Assembly (NCBI GenBank): GCA_037176845.1
Contig: JAYKXP010000014.1
Coordinates: 186,001 to 250,000, forward strand
Direction of reading: 5' to 3'
From: Paramarasmius palmivorus
Taxonomy: Eukaryota > Basidiomycota > Agaricomycetes > Agaricales > Marasmiaceae
Length of the DNA stretch: 64,000 bases
This document shows, piece after piece, positions 11,490-22,003 of the stretch. The notes under the pieces were generated by a model, which worked only from the letters and a program-made list of their open reading frames with translations, was not told the origin of the DNA and searched no databases. The translations under genes were made by a program, and so were the position numbers. The first letter of the stretch is position 1, and each line of letters opens with the position of its first letter.

Positions 11490-13180
11490 ATGGAATCGCA
11501 TCCATCGGTCGGCTATATGTACGTTTCTTCGTGTTTTTCATTGTCACAATGAACTTAATCTCCTTTAGGTACGGCCCTATGCTTATAGGAACTTTTATAA
11601 GTGCCATTCTATACGGTGTACGGGAACTCCTTTTCCAAAAGTTATCGCCAGACTCTAACTGGGAGATGACGCTCTAGGTTGTCGTTGTGCAGGTCTATTA
11701 TCTAATTTCCGAGCATTCCCGCTCGACGCTAATTCGCTTTATTTGCCAGACGTTCATCTACTCCCGAACGTGCCGAACGTGAGCATATCCATCGATGGAA
11801 TTCGGTTTCTAAGGTTGACCGGACCGTTTCAGGGACAGATGGTGGATCAAATTATTGGTAAGTATGCACTACATTCCTTCCATCGCCGCTCAACAGTTGA
11901 CGGGAAAAATCCTTATGCAGATAGTTCACATCTTCCTGGTGGAGACTGCCAATACCGCGTTGCAGATTGTGGTTATATATGGGAAGTTGATTGGTCAAGC
12001 AGGTGAGCACGTCGAGTGTGATACAATATCGGCGTACCAATGCGATTCATAGGAGATCCTGATGTCGTTCTGACTGTTCCAAAACGTGCGGGCCCACCTT
12101 TGGCACAAGAAAGTTGATCTAACATATACTTCGAACTCCAGTGATCTACTTAGAAGTGCCAATGATCGTAAGTATCTGCATTAACTTGTGGACGTTCTGA
12201 TTCTAGATTCTTATTTTACAAGATCATGGTAGAGGGTCCGGTGCAGCTTTTCATGACATGGCGCCTGAAAATCATAACCGGGTGGCGATCGATACCAGCC
12301 CTAGCTATTAGCCTGACGCTCTGTACTGTCGGTGAGCAGCTTCATTTGAAACCTGGTGGGTGTGCGTAATGCTTTTGTGCAGCTGCTGGGGTGATGACTG
12401 GCATCTTCGTCGCGCCCACTAAATACTATAGCGATTGGAATACAGTCGACGTGCATCTCGCAGCAACCATACATGGCGTTGCAGCTGGTGCTGCAGATCT
12501 TCTTTTGACCATTAGCTTAACTTGGGTCTTGGTAAGTCGTGGTCTGTAGCTTTTGTGAGGACTGATATTAAAAGTTTGTGCCACAGCTCAAACGATCGAG
12601 GCGCAAAAGTGAAGTTGGTCTAACAGGCGAATCCGCCGATAAAGTTGACTACTTGCTTCGGCGTCAGTATTCCTTTTTCGCTTTCGAAGATGGTAACTGA
12701 GCTTGATCCGTCTGATAGTCACCGTACAAACTGGGGCACTCAGTGCCACAGCATCTATCGTTGCGGCCGTCACGTTTTTCCTTACACCGGTAAGCTTTCC
12801 ATCGTCCAATGCCAGTATTCAACGCTGAGTAGAATGAACCAAGATGATCGGCTAGTAAGTGGGCGACCAGCTAGCCTTTTGGGTAAACTAAAGGGACTAA
12901 AATCGTTTGCAGTATATGGAATCTATCATTATCAAGATTCCATGCTAATTCTGCCTTAAGCTGGTTTGTTCCACCGCACCACCACTCCACACAGAATCTA
13001 TATTGACACGAGCACCGCAGCCTCAACGCTCGAAACTACTTGAGATCCCGTGAGACCGTCGACGGGGACGAGGAGTCTTACCATTCTAGCGCTATTTTCG
13101 CTCAGTTAACGACGCGCGACATTCAGCGGTCAACGGAAGAAGCGACCGTGGGTACGCATCACACATTGGATCATGTGTAA
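11490..13180 (+). CDS. DUF6534-family seven-helix membrane protein
   Basis: Splicing gives one continuous frame from the ATG at 11490. The first exon is 29 bp and ends inside a codon that completes as Met before YGPMLIGTFISAILYG. Later conserved blocks are VYYLISEHSRS, HIFLVETANTALQ, PVQLFMTWRLKIITG, VHLAATIHGVAAG with ISLTWVLLKRSRR, and LTVQTGALSATASIVAAV. The gene closes with SLSRFHANS and LNARNYLRSR. This is the standard order for DUF6534 proteins, abundant in mushroom-forming fungi and without a settled function. Around nine introns of 45-75 bp are needed. One part of the second exon (near 11740-11900) is poorly resolved. The stop is TAA at 13178-13180. Confidence 0.75.
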
Positions 13181-13522
13181 AAAGAATGCCCTCGTCGAGA
13201 TGCTTTCTTATTCTTCTCTAGGTTACACTAATAGATGCACTGTCCGTGTCGGAGCTATGAAGCTTTGCCGCATACCCGACGACAGTGCGTAATCTTTGTA
13301 TTCTATCCTCGGGCTCGGGCCATAAGAGCCACTCGCTATCGACGAATTTAATTGAGGCATCCCCGTGTCAGACATATGATTCCTCAGCTTCTTCTTACTA
13401 CCTATCCGAGAAGACCTTTATGGCCTATGACTTTTCCACGCAGATCACATTTCACGCACGAGTCACGTCAAAAATGATATATAAACCACGTTCTATTGCC
13501 CATCAAGTTCACCATTGAAACA
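13181..13522. other. Intergenic with promoter of the MBL-fold gene
   Basis: No gene is seen. It holds the downstream end of the DUF6534 transcript and, near 13478, a TATA box for the next gene. Confidence 0.4.
13478..13485 (+). promoter_or_regulatory. TATA box
   Basis: TATATAAA lies 38-45 bp upstream of the ATG of the intronless MBL-fold gene at 13523. This is close for a fungal promoter and implies a short leader. Confidence 0.5.
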
Positions 13523-14329
13523 ATGTCTCCCTCTAACTTCCAATCAAGCCTCAAGATCACGCACGTCGGTACTGCTACCGCCATCATCGACATCGATGGC
13601 GTCACATTCCTCACCGACCCCGTATTTGCTGGCGCTGGCGCTGAATACCCCGTCCTACCTGGCTTTTCTCTCAAAAGCCTCGACGGCCCAGCTGTCAAAT
13701 TGAACGAACTACCTCCCATCGACGCGGTTCTCCTTAGCCACGAGGATCATCCCGACAATCTCGACGAAGTCGGTCGAACACTTCTTGAAGGCCGACAAGT
13801 CTTCACCACGCCTGATGGTGCTAAAAAGCTTAGCCCTCGACCTGGGGTCAAGGCACTACAGCCTTGGGAAACAGTATCCGCTGACATCGGGGGAAAGCCA
13901 TTTAAAATCACTGGGATACCGTGCCAACATCTTCCTGGAGGTGAAGTTGTTGGGTTCATTCTGGAATCGCCAAGCTTTGGCACGCATTCTGATGGGCTAC
14001 CTAATGCCATTTACTTCTCCGGAGATACGGTGTATTTCGAGGAGTTGAAAGAGATGAAGAAGAAATGGCATATCGTTGTCGCTCTTCTCAATCTTGGTGT
14101 CGCAGCGGTTCCGACACCGAATGGCAATCTGCTTATTACTATGGGAGGTCAGGATGCTGTAAATTTCACGCGCGATCTGGGAGTCGACGTCGTGGTGCCG
14201 ATGCATTTCGAGTCTTGGACTCACTTTTCGGAGAAAGTGGATGAGCTGCGTCAGATATTTGATGCGGAAAAAGACGTTGGGGATAAGGTGGCCTGGCTTA
14301 CGCCAGGCGTACCAAAGAAGTTGTTCTAA
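13523..14329 (+). CDS. Metallo-beta-lactamase-fold hydrolase (UlaG-like)
   Basis: This intronless gene of 268 residues starts at the ATG at 13523; the frame is open further upstream but only from a TTG. Family features are THVGTATAIIDIDGV.FLTDP near the start, LLSHEDHPDNLD at about residue 75, GIPCQHLPG, IYFSGDT and PMHFESWTHF near the end. It fits MBL-fold hydrolases related to UlaG L-ascorbate-6-phosphate lactonase. The first metal motif reads HEDHPD instead of the canonical HxHxDH, so metal binding may differ; fungal members often carry this form, to my recollection. The substrate is unknown. Confidence 0.8.
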   Translation: MSPSNFQSSLKITHVGTATAIIDIDGVTFLTDPVFAGAGAEYPVLPGFSLKSLDGPAVKLNELPPIDAVLLSHEDHPDNLDEVGRTLLEGRQVFTTPDGAKKLSPRPGVKALQPWETVSADIGGKPFKITGIPCQHLPGGEVVGFILESPSFGTHSDGLPNAIYFSGDTVYFEELKEMKKKWHIVVALLNLGVAAVPTPNGNLLITMGGQDAVNFTRDLGVDVVVPMHFESWTHFSEKVDELRQIFDAEKDVGDKVAWLTPGVPKKLF

Positions 14330-14801
14330 GTGAGTAGAAAACCTGAAACTTACCGGTCGATTCACTGAATTCGCTTCCCAGATGTCGAAGTAGTTTGATT
14401 TTGAAACAAATAGTAATGCCATGCATGTATCGTGATGGTGTCCAGTCCCCGGACCTGTTGGAAGTGAAGGAATAGAGCTGGCTGCCATGGATATCCCACA
14501 AGGAACCTAGCATACTCCGCTCGTTGCTTATCGGACCGCGCGCTGTCAAATGTCCTATGAAACCCCATCTGCATCTCGTCGTAAGGCCAGCAGCAACTCC
14601 AAATTCCCCTTCTAGCCATGATGCCATATTTCTAGAGCTTGATGTACTACTGAGCATCTCGTTTCAGAGTCGTACACAGTGCGGATCATTCGCTCCCCTA
14701 ATTTTGTTCGTGTGGATAAGTAAACAGAGCGTGGGAACAATGCTTTACAATCCAGTCCCCTGTCTAGATCTCCCCTGGTCACAAGCGTTCACACTAGCAC
14801 T
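14330..14801. other. Intergenic, no supported gene
   Basis: Open frames on the minus strand (up to about 119 codons) have no recognised domain and lie in the expected 3' and promoter regions of the flanking plus-strand genes. Confidence 0.35.
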
Positions 14802-15836
14802 ATGCCCCCATGGCCAACGGTCGCGCCCCCGTGGCGAACCCCAAACGTTGTGGACTTTACACACCCACTGCTACAGCAGGTCAACTGCAAGCCGTCCACT
14901 AATTCTACCGCGATCCTACTCCAGCAACGCGCGTTTGTCGAAAGGAGCCGGGACTTTTTCTTCACCGAAGTCACGGCCGGAGGAAGGGCAATAGTCGACG
15001 ACAAAAAGCGACCTTACGAATGCCTACAAGTCAATCTCGCTGGGCTCGGTACATCTCCAGATTCGATCATAGTTCTTTCGGAGTATGTATCTGTCTTTGC
15101 ACAAATTTGTGCATGGTTTGGAAACGACGAAACCCATGGGGCAGGAGAGCAGTCTGATTCTGGTGTGCCATTTCGCTTTACTATGCGAAAACAATGCAAA
15201 CTAATGGGGCATCCAGCGAAGATCATTGGACTTATTGGACCCCATGGAAAAGGTGAATCCTTCCCTAGTATGATAGGCCGAAGATGTGATATTAATTCCA
15301 ACAGGAAAATCGTCACTCATCCATTTCATCCTAGTCGAGAGGCTACTGAGAGGTCTCGAAACGTGTCTCCAGACAGAGGAACACTATTTCACAATCTGGT
15401 GTCGCGATGGTGTCTTTGACGTAGACATCGATGCCACTCTCGATTGCACGATTAACGATATACTTGCCCCAGAGACAAAGGACCTGCTGCCAAAAAGTAC
15501 CTGTTACTTATTGGATACCAATACGAAGGTGTCTATGCCCCCCCACGTCGTCGTCCGTTCGCACGCTCGTATCATACAGGTAGCACCTGAGGTGGAATGT
15601 TTGTGGTGGATCCAGTCAGTGTATGTCTCCAGGTACCTTCATTTTGTAAAGGAGCCCTCTGAAAGTGAACGGACTATCATGTGAGCAAATCCTCCGATCT
15701 CGAGTTTCTGTTTCATACTTAAATCCCCCATAGGAAGTGGCTCCAGACTTATCCAACCGACTGTTCTCACACTGCCTTCACCTTCACTCCTGGGGTTTCA
15801 GGCTGCTTTGCGTCAAGGCAAGAAAGCATGATTTAA
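14802..15836 (+). CDS. P-loop NTPase-family protein, possibly Crinkler-related
   Basis: Exons 14802-15252, 15305-15680 and 15734-15836 join in frame to 309 residues. The first intron splits the Walker A motif: GPHGKG lies before it and KSS after it, so GPHGKGKSS exists only in the spliced product. Downstream come FILVERLLRGLETCLQ, a helix typical after this P-loop, and CYLLDTN, a likely Walker B strand, then RIIQVAP. This matches the ATPase core of large Agaricomycete families related to Crinkler-type NTPases. At 309 residues it is shorter than I would expect, ending soon after the ATPase core, so it may lack an effector or nuclease domain. A frameshifted paralogue lies at 3360-4150. Confidence 0.6.
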
Positions 15837-16439
15837 GATTTCTGGGCTCCGCACATACATGGCTGCCGTCTTCACTGGGTAAAGGAGTGTTTTATGAATG
15901 ACACGTTTATATGATCAAACCCCGGAGCCGAGCAACGATGCTGAACACACCTGTACAACCCTGGGAATTCCCTTCCTGCAAGATCAAGGAGCGAGCAATG
16001 TGCCGGACGTTTCGAAGGTCAGGCCGGTCAGAATTTAACGAGCATCACGAGCGTTGTGGATAGTACTTTTGTCGTTTGAATGCTTGAGGGCATCTCTAGG
16101 TCTTCTCTCTTTGCCTTGCTTCCTGTGATATGCATTTATCAATGTATATTGGTTAGCTGCAATTCGTGCCTTTGGCATACTTGTAATATTACTGTACAGG
16201 CCTTGAGTTCAATGGAATGATTCGTGTTTCTGCTCGCGTGAATCAACAACCAAGTCCGTCCTCGACTTCCTGAGACTTTTTGTCCTCTACTTGAACACCA
16301 CGTTTGCCGCCCGTGAGGTTGATGGTAGCATAAGATGCACCGGCCTTGTCGGCCCCTTGTCAGTGTCACCACCGGCCAGCTTGATATCTTTCCATCTTTC
16401 TTCCCTTCCTTGCGTGTTCGGTCTTAATTCGAACGCTAG
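15837..16439. other. Intergenic, no supported gene
   Basis: No conserved coding signal is seen. It probably includes the promoter and unidentified first exon(s) of the kinase-armadillo gene that follows. Confidence 0.35.
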
Positions 16440-16612
16440 AATATGTTGCTAGCTGTCTGCATCTTGGCCTTCAAACTCGTATCACTCTGAAAAATCAAAT
16501 TTCTGGGGAGTCCCTGAAATGGTATCTATCGCTTGTGCGGGACAAGGAGCCTGGAGTACGTCACTTGATGTTTTCCGCGACCATTCAACATCGTGTATTC
16601 AGCGACCTTTAG

Positions 16613-19600
16613 ATGATACGTCCAGAAGACGTTACTCTGGATGAGACCGAAACCTTGGATCGGAATGGGAACGTCTACAAGGCAACGTTGAAGAACTGGA
16701 ACCAGGTTGTGGCGGTCAAGATTTTATCGGGGAATGCTACTACCCAGGTGAGTCAGGAAGCGGTCCTAAAGGCAAATATAAGCTGAGGGTGACATTCTTG
16801 TAGACTCTATCCGAACGTAGCAGCTCCTGGTTCAAATTGGATCATCCAAACGTTCTGTCCATCTTGGGCGTCTCCAACCAATATGCAGACCCTTTGTTCG
16901 TTGTTTCCGAATATCAACTGAATGGGAACGTCACCCAATTCCTTCGAGAGAATCCGCAGACGAATCGATCACACCTAGTGAGTCAGTGCAAGGGACTGAG
17001 AATAAGCTGTCGTTGAACGTGCTTTGAAAGGCATTGGATGTCGCTTTGGGGATGCAATATCTTCATTCAGTGCGTGATTTTTTTTTGTCCAAGTAAACCT
17101 TTTCGTTGACTTTGTTATTGATTCCTAGCGCAGCATCATACATGGTGGACTGAAGACATCCGATATCCTGGTTACCGGTACCAAACGGGCATGTGTCTCC
17201 GACTACGGGCTATCAGAAGTTCAGAGCAGCAAGAGCAGGGATGCCTACCGTTATTTTAGCCCTGAAGCTTGGAAAGGAGTGCGTTGTCCTACAAATGACG
17301 TCCTACTGACTTTCATGACGGAGTCTCTCAGGTTGTATCTCGTCCTTCTGATGTGTACGCGTTTGCTGTGTGTGCGCTAGAGGTATGTATTTTCATTTCC
17401 TGAAGTTGACTTTGTCTAATGAAAGTCGTTTAGCTCTTCTCTACTATGCCTCCATGGGGCGTTCTTTCAGAAACCCATGTCTATAACCTCGTCGTTCACG
17501 AGAATGCTCGTCCAGACAGGCCTGACAATCCACTTGAACTTGGCCTGTCTGACCAGATCTGGGGCATTATTGAGGAAGCGTGGCAGCCTGAGGCTCGTTT
17601 TCGACCGGCATTCGACATCATTGTCAAGATGTGGCCCAATAGTGAGCAGGAAACACCTGGTATGTCCATGTTTCTTATACTAGAACGAGAACCTCCTGAG
17701 GTTCCTGTGTAGGCCAACCCCCGACTTTGCAAAGAAGCATATCTCTCGTCACACGACCGAGACTACCAGAAAGTCCCACCTCCCCACCTGCATATCAAAC
17801 AACCGATCCATCCCCTCTTTCGCCAACAGACTCAATTAGGTCGAACATGTTTCTCATTCGCCCGCTACCTGCACCACCTTCGGAGCCGACTACACCTACT
17901 ACCCCACTAAATCCTCGCATAACAGTTGTACCACCCGGCCCAGGCTCGCCTCTCATTCCAACGTTCGCGCGTTCTCTTAACCGTTCTGAATCTGAACCAG
18001 TTTTGGGTTCAGTACTTCCGCGTACGTCATATTAACCATGGTCCTGCGATAAAGCTGACATCCGCTATTTACATAGCAAGTACCCCGTCGCTGGTTAAAC
18101 CTTCCGGTCGGATTAGCATTGTTAGGAAAACATCATCCTTGCGATCCCGACGGCCAGCCACTACCTCTGGCAGTTTCACTAGTCGAAGCCTTGACAGTAG
18201 TTCTCGAAGACTCGCGGTATCAACAAATATGGGTTCAATATCAGAAGATGAAGGGGATGGAGAAGGTGATCTCATTGGTGGGTCTAATCCTGTTTCAATC
18301 GTCCTCGGATCTGATTCCTTTCGATCGAAGACGGCAAGAGCTGGTCGTCCCACACAGAGAATCCCGTCCTTATCGCGAATGCGCTCCAGGCCGAGGTCAA
18401 GAAGAGTGGGGATGATCATACAATTGATGAACATCTCTACAAGATATATGAGCTGGCGTCTCAATCAGAGAAGTTCGTCAAGAAGCTCGTTACAGCGGGG
18501 ACTATACCAACATTGATATCAATGTTGACGACTAGAGCTGTCAATGGCGAAGGTCACCTAATGCCGGTCATAGTTGTCCTAGGCTCACTTGCGTATGTTT
18601 CATGCTTCATTTGGGTGATGTCATGCTCATTCCTGCCTAGGCATGATCCTATTAGTGCAAATACAATCTGGCGCACCGGAACCATCGCTACCCTTACTGA
18701 GTTATTCCGCTCTCCGTCTGATACCATCGCCGCCCTCGCTGCCTGGTGCATCAGTCGTGTCTGTAGGTCCCACGAGATTACTTCAGCTCTCATCAAGCAA
18801 GGTCTACCGAAACAACTTCTTAAGCACGGTGTGAATCGACCACGTCCCCTTGTCGCGCGTTACGCAGCCTGGTGCCTTGGGAATCTCATCCATAGCGACT
18901 CGGTAGCAGAATCCCTGTTTTCTGCTGGACATATACCCGAGATTGCCGAATACCTCCACCATTGCACTGACCCCGCGCTCTCTTCATCAGCAACATCAGA
19001 GGACGTCTGCGCTGCGTTGTTTCTCGTAGCAAGAATGTCGCGGTCAATAAAGCTAGCCAAAGCTTTGAAGAAGACGGGGTGTGTCAGCGACCTGGCAGAG
19101 CATCTGAACTCTTCGACTGATCCCGATGTGCTCAACTGGGCCGCCAGAGCTGCAGGGTGTCTCATGCGGCCGAACAGTAGCGATATGGCGAAGGCACTCC
19201 TCGATGCTGGTGTGGCACAGGGTCTTGCTCGATTACCTAGTGTTTTACCCCTTGACAGGGTTGCACCACTCGCCTCGTTTGCCTTTGCTATACAGAGATT
19301 CAGTGCTGCAGAATGGGGTGGTGGAACTCGCAAGGCCCTGGTTGATGCCGGGGTTGTAGACTCATTGCTTGCTGCTCTTCGCACAGCAGCGGACGAACCC
19401 TACCCCAAAGTCCATATCGAACTAGCGCTGGCTGTTAGCTTTCTTGGTGATATCGGGGGGTCGGCGATCCGGAAGGAAATAACGAATGCGGGTGGGTTGA
19501 CGATATTGAAGAGTATTGGGACTGCCGCGGGTAGTGGTACTGAAGTGTCGAAGATGTGCAATGTGGCCATAACCAGTATATCCGGCAATATATTCTCGAG

Positions 19601-19762
19601 GAATGCAGGTAAGGTTTCTATTTTCTTTGCGGTACAAATTGTGGCTTATGACCTTCAGCATCTGCAAGGACGGCATTCAACCATGTATGGAACGGTGGCT
19701 GCCCTGAACATCAACCTCCCTGTCCTGTCCGGTGTGATGAAGAACTCGCACAAACTCCTTAA
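16613..19762 (+). CDS. Degenerate protein kinase fused to armadillo repeats
   Basis: Exons join through short introns into one frame. The kinase-like domain has VAVKIL (beta-3 Lys), DHPNVLSILGV, ALGMQYLHS, IHGGLKTSDILV, VSDYGLSEV and RPSDVYAFAVCALE. A Pro/Ser-rich linker follows (17720-18270). The intron 18271-18356 leads to NPVLIANALQAEV and then at least six armadillo-type helices (AALAAWCISRVC, VARYAAWCLGNLI, LNWAARAAGCLM and others) to the stop at 19762. The HRD-type loop reads HGGLKTSD: the catalytic Asp is Gly and the Asn is Asp, so it is likely a pseudokinase. An in-frame upstream exon (SLKWYLSLVRDKEPG, donor at 16556) exists, so the true start lies before the position given. Confidence 0.75.
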
Positions 19763-20307
19763 ACCTCCATCCTTTTTTTTCAATAAGTCCTTGTACGCTG
19801 ATCTGTTAACATCTATGATTCATTATGTTTCTGTACATTACACTATTACCCACATACTAGCCTAGATTTCCTATAGTAATTGCCGCCGCCTACCTCGGCG
19901 AGAACACTCAAACAGAATAGGCGTGTTAGTGACGTTTTGAACATTCCGATATAGCAAGTTGCATAGAGATTTTCGAGAATATACTTAGTGTGGCGCTCGT
20001 TCAAATTCGAGGGACTAATGAAATCATTGCCTTTTCTGTGTGGAATTGACAGCCTGATGACAGGTGGAGAAACGATAAGTATGCGAGTGTTCTGACACAA
20101 TAGGTGGCGCAGGTGCTTGCGGCGTCTCCTGAACCCGCTAGTTTATGATGTTTGTCGACATCAAATTATGTATTGGATTCCTAGTCATACAATGTGCGGT
20201 GCAGTTATGTACAAGTACTGAAAGATACGTGCTATGTTTGGGATACTCTAGGCAATGATAGGGGTATTGTGTCTAATGAAACACTCTAGGTAAACAATAC
20301 AAGAGAT
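19763..20307. other. Intergenic between convergent genes
   Basis: No gene is seen. It lies between the stops of the kinase-armadillo gene and the glycerol phosphatase gene, so it should hold both 3' ends. Confidence 0.4.
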
Positions 20308-21473
20308 TTAGAAGGCGTGTTGGGCCTTGGCTCCTGGAAGGGCACCGTAGTCATCAGCCTTGGAAGCACCCCTCCATTGGAGGCTCTCCGTGCTGGCTGC
20401 CCGTGAAAGGACTGGGGTGTGTAAGGGGGTATCAGCAGGAGTGGGTACAGCAGAATCTGGGTACGAGCGCCCGCTAGGTTGGGTGATATACAGGGTAACT
20501 GTTCCATCAAGGTTGCGCGAGGCAGTGACGCTACAGAAGTTATGTCGGTATCAAACAAAAGAGAAGGGCAATGTCAAAACACTCACAATGACAAATCGTC
20601 AACCAAAAAGTCAGGCTCCTCTTTTTCAAGAGCTGCCCGTTTATGGGACGTGCAGGTGGCCAAGACCAGACATCCAGCGGCCTTTCCAGCGCGAATACCC
20701 GTCGGTGCATCCTCCACGACAATACCTGGAGATGATGTCAGGAGGAATTCATATATCGGCACAGGGATAAAAACTTACATGTCTCCGGTGGGACGTCACT
20801 CAACTTGGCTCCCAGAAGGTAAGGGTCCGGTGCAGGCTTGCCCTTCTCGACCGACTCCGCCGTGACGAAGTTGACAGGAGTCTTAAGTCCGGCGGCAGGA
20901 AGGGCTTTAGAGGCGTAAAAGAATGTCGCTAGAATAAATGTCGTCAGTGGCCAGTCCTGATAGCGAGAAATTGAAAACTTACACGATGTGCAGACGCTCC
21001 AACCTTGATTCTTGTCGTCTCGTCCTCCTTGTATACCACCGAGGAGGCTCTTAACGCCAGGAAGAGCAACAATACCGCCACCTTCAGCTTTACTGGCATT
21101 GCTCAAGATAGCCTCTTCGAATCGCTGAACCTCCTTTTTGAGTAATTCTTCGTCGGTTATCTTGCACCACTTGCGCAATGCGTCGATTGTCCGATAACCA
21201 TGTGCAGAAGCAAGAATATCATCGAGGTCGAGGAATTCGTAACCTGTCTCTTTCAAGAGATTCCAGGCCGCCGTGACAGCGCCAGATGAATCAATCAGAG
21301 TGCCATCCATGCTGAGAATGTCATTAGCGATGTGTACTTATAAGAGTAATTAGAACTTACTCAAATAATATAGCGTTAGCCTCGACCTGGACCGTCAGAG
21401 GTGGTGACGGAGGTGCAGAGGAAATAGGCGAGTCGGGAAATTGTTGGCCTGATAGAGAAAGAACTTTGTCCAT
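20308..21473 (-). CDS. HAD-family glycerol-1/3-phosphatase (GPP-like)
   Basis: Starts at the ATG at 21473 and splices (first intron 21360-21312) into a HAD subclass IA phosphatase. Motif I is DMDGTLIDSSG, with the first Asp made at the splice joint. Motif II lies in VCTSST, motif III is the Lys of GKPAPDPYLLGA, and motif IV is VVEDAPTGIRAGKAAG. These match fungal Gpp1/Gpp2 and the related 2-deoxyglucose-6-phosphatases. Gpp enzymes release glycerol from glycerol-3-phosphate in the cytosol. A C-terminal extension (VTASRNLDGTVTLYI and on) is typical of longer fungal members. The divergent neighbour encodes the preceding enzyme, which strongly supports this substrate. Confidence 0.85.
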
Positions 21474-22003
21474 GGTGTGTATGAAAGTAAGATGGGATGT
21501 GATAGAGTACGTTGCGGTTGATGAGAGCTTTTAAATAACAGGGGAAATGGAGTGTCCATTTTTGGTTTTCAAACGGCGTGTCGTTATTGCGAAAGTCGAG
21601 TGGCCGCCAAGTGGAGGTATTCCATAAACTTGACTCCATCGGTTGAACGATTACAAAAAAGAGGGCTTGAAATTTTTCGATGAGAAATTTTCTTTCGCGT
21701 GGTAATAGCCGGGTGATGTCACCGCCGCGCCACCACTGTGTTGGACCCTGGGTGACCCTGGCAAGTTCGTCGAATTTCTCGGAAAATGTGCACGCCGATC
21801 ATCGATCATGGCGTAAAGTTGCAATGCCGTTGGCCGTTGGATACTTTCTGCGCTCCTCCTTTGTCGTGTTTTCCATCATAGGGCGGGCATATCTATCTTC
21901 CCCTTCTGGGATATGAACACACGTTCTTTTGTTATATAATCTCTGTTGCTTGCACAGGTCAACCATACTTAGAACCCTCACGACTCTGAACAAACTCACC
22001 ATC
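21474..22003. promoter_or_regulatory. Shared divergent promoter of GPP and GPD genes
   Basis: The 530 bp between the two ATGs is the only upstream sequence for both glycerol genes. It holds AGGGG at 21540-21544 and CCCCT at 21900-21904, each matching the yeast stress-response element core. TATA-like GTTATATAAT at 21931-21940 lies about 65 bp before the GPD ATG, and TTTTAAATAA near 21530 lies on the GPP side. STRE function in this fungus is inferred from yeast. Confidence 0.55.

Noticed and set aside
13997..14657. Minus-strand ORFs of 119-163 codons beside the MBL-fold gene
   Set aside because: Overlap the conserved gene or its 3' region and show no domain.
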